Source: Thalassoglobus sp. JC818
Lineage (GTDB): Bacteria > Planctomycetota > Planctomycetia > Planctomycetales > Planctomycetaceae
Direction of reading: 5' to 3'
DNA: 64,000 nucleotides
NCBI RefSeq assembly: GCF_040717535.1
Contig: NZ_JBFEFI010000003.1
Location: 1 to 64,000, forward strand
Below the pieces are notes generated by a model. The model was not told the origin of the DNA and made no database searches. It saw only the letters and a program-made list of their open reading frames with translations. The translations under genes were made by a program, and so were the position numbers. Below, piece by piece: positions 61,841-64,000 of this stretch (positions are counted from its first letter, which is position 1; each line of letters begins with the position of its first letter).

Positions 61841-64000
61841 ATGGCACGGACGTTCGAAGAGCTGACCCCTCAGAATTTTTCTTTCAACAGCCCATTGGGT
61901 TGGTGCCCTGCCTGTGAGGGATTGGGAACAGAAGTCGGGACTGATCAATCGGTCATCGTGGCCAATCCCAATTTCAGTATCGATCAGGGAGCTGTCTCGG
62001 CGTGGCCGTCTCCGGAAGAAAACATATCTTTCGCAGCTGTCATTCAAGCATTGACCGATCAGTTTGGGATTCCGCGAGACATTCCCTGGTATCAACTGAG
62101 CCCGCAACATCAGCGAGTGATTCTCCACGGATCTGGAGAGGACAAAATTGAGGTCCAGTTTCCGAACTCAAAAGCATCGGTCAAAATTCAATACAAAGGG
62201 CTGTACCCAGCAATCGAAGAAGCAGCCCGAGTTTCCTATCCCTACCGGGCGAAATTTCAGGATTTAGTCGGCGTCAAACCCTGTTCTGTTTGTGATGGAA
62301 CAAGGCTCAGGGCAGATTCCGCGTCCGTTCAACTCGAAGAAACGACACTTCCGCAGCTGTGCCAACGACCACTGGACGAGGTTCTCAGTTTTCTCGAGTC
62401 GATTTCTTTGGAGGACAGTCAGAAGAAAATCGCTGGGGATTTGCTGAATGAAGCGATTCACCGACTGAAATTTCTCGTCGACGTCGGCCTCCACTACTTA
62501 ACACTCGATCGGGGGATGCCCACGCTCTCCGGCGGAGAGTCTCAGCGAATTCGTCTCGCCGGTCAAATTGGACGCGCACTCACCGGAGTCCTCTACGTTC
62601 TTGATGAACCAACCATCGGACTTCACCCACGCGACAACGGCCGCTTGGTTGAAGCACTGAAAAAATTGAAAGAACTCGGAAACACCGTCGTTCTCGTCGA
62701 ACATGACCGTGAAGTTCTCGATGCTGCCGACCGGCTCTTCGACTTCGGTCCCGGATCCGGAAGATTTGGCGGAAATGTCACCTCCGAAGGAACACCAAAG
62801 CAGATTCAACGTCGTGCGAAGACTTCTCTGACAGGGGCTTATCTTTCAGGGGCAAAAAGAATCGTCATTCCGAACACTCGTCGCATGGAGCGAGAGACTG
62901 ACGAAACCGAATCAACTGATGCGAATGAGTCTTTAACCGATTTATATCGGAAACCACCCGGAGGGGGCTGGCTCGAGATTCTGGGATGTCAGCAGAACAA
63001 CCTTCGAAATGTCGATCTTCAAATTCCGCTCGGAGCATTGACCTGCGTCACCGGACTTTCCGGTTCAGGAAAAAGTTCGCTGATTCAGGAAACACTTGCC
63101 CGCGCGGTGTCGAGACATCTTCGTCTCAAAGGTCCCGCTCCGGGTCCATTTCGAGAAATGAAGGGAGCTGAGGAAATTAATCGGGTGATGGCCGTCGATC
63201 AGAATCCGATCGGTGCGACCCCCGCTTCAAATCCAGCAACATATACCGGAGTTTTCGATCACATTCGGCAGCTGTACGCAAAACTTCCTGACGCGAAAAT
63301 CCGCGGATACAAGCCGGGGCGATTCAGTTTCAATCGCGCTGGCGGACGTTGCGAAGACTGCGAAGGAATGGGGCAGAAGAAAATTGAAATGCACTTTCTG
63401 CCTGATGTTTGGGTGGAATGCGAAACCTGTCACGGCAAACGCTTCAATATCGAAACCCTCGCGGTGAAATATAAAGGGGAATCGATCGCCGACGTTCTTG
63501 AAATGAGCATCGGACAGGCACTGGAGCTGTTCGAAAATATTCCGAAAATTCGTGCTCCTCTCGCAACGCTGGCAGCGATCGGTCTCGATTACCTCACTTT
63601 GGGCCAATCCGCAACGACTCTTAGCGGCGGAGAAGCCCAACGAGTCAAACTGGCGGCAGAGCTGGCCAAGCCCAACAGCGGTCGGTCACTTTATCTACTC
63701 GACGAACCAACGACTGGGCTTCATTTCGATGATATTGCCAAGTTGCTGAAAGTCCTCAACAGTCTGGTCGAGCAGGGAAATACCGTCGTCATCATCGAGC
63801 ATAATCTCGATGTCATCAAAACCGCCGATTGGATTGTCGACCTTGGCCCGGAAGCTGGCGTAGGTGGAGGTTGGATTGTCGTTTCCGGAACCCCGGAAGA
63901 AGTGGCGAATTACGCAGAGCGAGTCATTGGCTCCGGCAATGGAAACAGCAAGCCGAAGAAGCGACGAAAAGTTTCCCAAAATGGGGCCGAAACGAATCAG
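61841..64000 (+). CDS. UvrA-like ABC protein, N-terminally truncated, 3' cut by window
   Basis: UvrA is the DNA-damage-recognition ATPase of excision repair. An in-frame TGA lies at 61829-61831 and the first ATG is 61841, so the protein starts at SFNSPLGWCPACEGLG, in the middle of UvrA's first zinc module; the first ~250 residues (Walker A of domain I and the first half of the zinc module) are absent. What remains is well kept: CSVCDGTRLR, LSGGESQRIRLAGQIG and VLYVLDEPTIGLH of the first half, then Walker A GLSGSGKSSLI, CEDCEGMG/CETCHGKRF, LSGGEAQRVKLAAELA and LYLLDEPTTGLH of the second half. 720 codons to the edge, still open, ending in a basic linker. Confidence 0.85.
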   Translation, partial: MARTFEELTPQNFSFNSPLGWCPACEGLGTEVGTDQSVIVANPNFSIDQGAVSAWPSPEENISFAAVIQALTDQFGIPRDIPWYQLSPQHQRVILHGSGEDKIEVQFPNSKASVKIQYKGLYPAIEEAARVSYPYRAKFQDLVGVKPCSVCDGTRLRADSASVQLEETTLPQLCQRPLDEVLSFLESISLEDSQKKIAGDLLNEAIHRLKFLVDVGLHYLTLDRGMPTLSGGESQRIRLAGQIGRALTGVLYVLDEPTIGLHPRDNGRLVEALKKLKELGNTVVLVEHDREVLDAADRLFDFGPGSGRFGGNVTSEGTPKQIQRRAKTSLTGAYLSGAKRIVIPNTRRMERETDETESTDANESLTDLYRKPPGGGWLEILGCQQNNLRNVDLQIPLGALTCVTGLSGSGKSSLIQETLARAVSRHLRLKGPAPGPFREMKGAEEINRVMAVDQNPIGATPASNPATYTGVFDHIRQLYAKLPDAKIRGYKPGRFSFNRAGGRCEDCEGMGQKKIEMHFLPDVWVECETCHGKRFNIETLAVKYKGESIADVLEMSIGQALELFENIPKIRAPLATLAAIGLDYLTLGQSATTLSGGEAQRVKLAAELAKPNSGRSLYLLDEPTTGLHFDDIAKLLKVLNSLVEQGNTVVIIEHNLDVIKTADWIVDLGPEAGVGGGWIVVSGTPEEVANYAERVIGSGNGNSKPKKRRKVSQNGAETNQ

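Noticed and set aside
1-64000. tRNA, rRNA, CRISPR arrays, prophage, IS elements, known riboswitches
   Set aside because: None could be recognised by reading both strands; no cloverleaf, regular spacer array or transposase was seen.

Overview
The window looks like chromosomal DNA of a planctomycete (phylum Planctomycetota, moderate GC by eye). The evidence is the combination of gene families: three sulfatases, a PVC-type haem-binding dehydrogenase, 3-keto-disaccharide hydrolase (DUF1080) proteins fused to c-type cytochromes, an ECF sigma factor next to a large membrane Ser/Thr kinase, DUF1571 and DUF6655-like proteins, and an LptD-like outer-membrane protein. No rRNA, tRNA, CRISPR array, prophage or insertion sequence was recognised. 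Genus cannot be fixed from the sequence alone.

Layout. 1-6588: a minus-strand tripartite RND efflux operon (adaptor, inner-membrane pump, TolC-like lipoprotein cut by the window edge). 7361-8786: a small membrane protein and an uncharacterised protein with an Ada-like Cys motif. 8867-10846: an arsenic operon (arsR, two thioredoxin-type arsC genes, arsI) with a strong promoter and a 22-bp element duplicated over the arsR and arsC starts; no arsenite pump is present. 10948-14527: exported sialidase, esterase and sulfatase. 14725-19930: exported peroxiredoxin, glycogen synthase, GH57 glucanase and a DUF309 protein. 20129-23994: DUF6655-like lipoprotein and a PVC-type dehydrogenase. 24213-28534: response regulator, ECF sigma factor and Ser/Thr kinase. 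28630-38189: two YkgJ Cys-cluster proteins, membrane and Gly-rich proteins, an FGE-fold lipoprotein, a KaiC-like ATPase, HflX, a retropepsin-like protease and a NYN RNase. 38474-43915: Bax-inhibitor-1 protein, type III polyketide synthase, PQQ-like propeller and a cytoplasmic sulfatase. 43940-49984: LptD-like protein, DUF1571 protein and a sigma/putative anti-sigma pair. 50057-58312: agmatine deiminase family protein, penta-haem DUF1080/PA14 fusion, its short paralogue, and a sulfatase coupled to a membrane protein. 58367-64000: RuvX, mannose-1-phosphate guanylyltransferase, a 77-aa protein, GpsA and an N-terminally truncated UvrA-like protein running off the end.

The least expected signals are (i) a family of about 100-bp palindromic intergenic repeats, four copies in 21 kb, whose ends form or touch the stop codons of neighbouring genes; (ii) the duplicated start-codon element of the ars operon, which predicts a leaderless arsR message under ArsR control; (iii) a UvrA-like gene lacking the first Walker A region but otherwise intact; (iv) an RND pump with a duplicated central linker paired with a His-rich adaptor.

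Themes: sulfated-glycan degradation (sulfatases, sialidase, esterase, DUF1080, cytochrome-linked dehydrogenases), envelope export and biogenesis (RND pump, LptD-like, DUF1571), alpha-glucan storage (GlgA, GH57), and signalling typical of planctomycetes (ECF sigma factors, STK).
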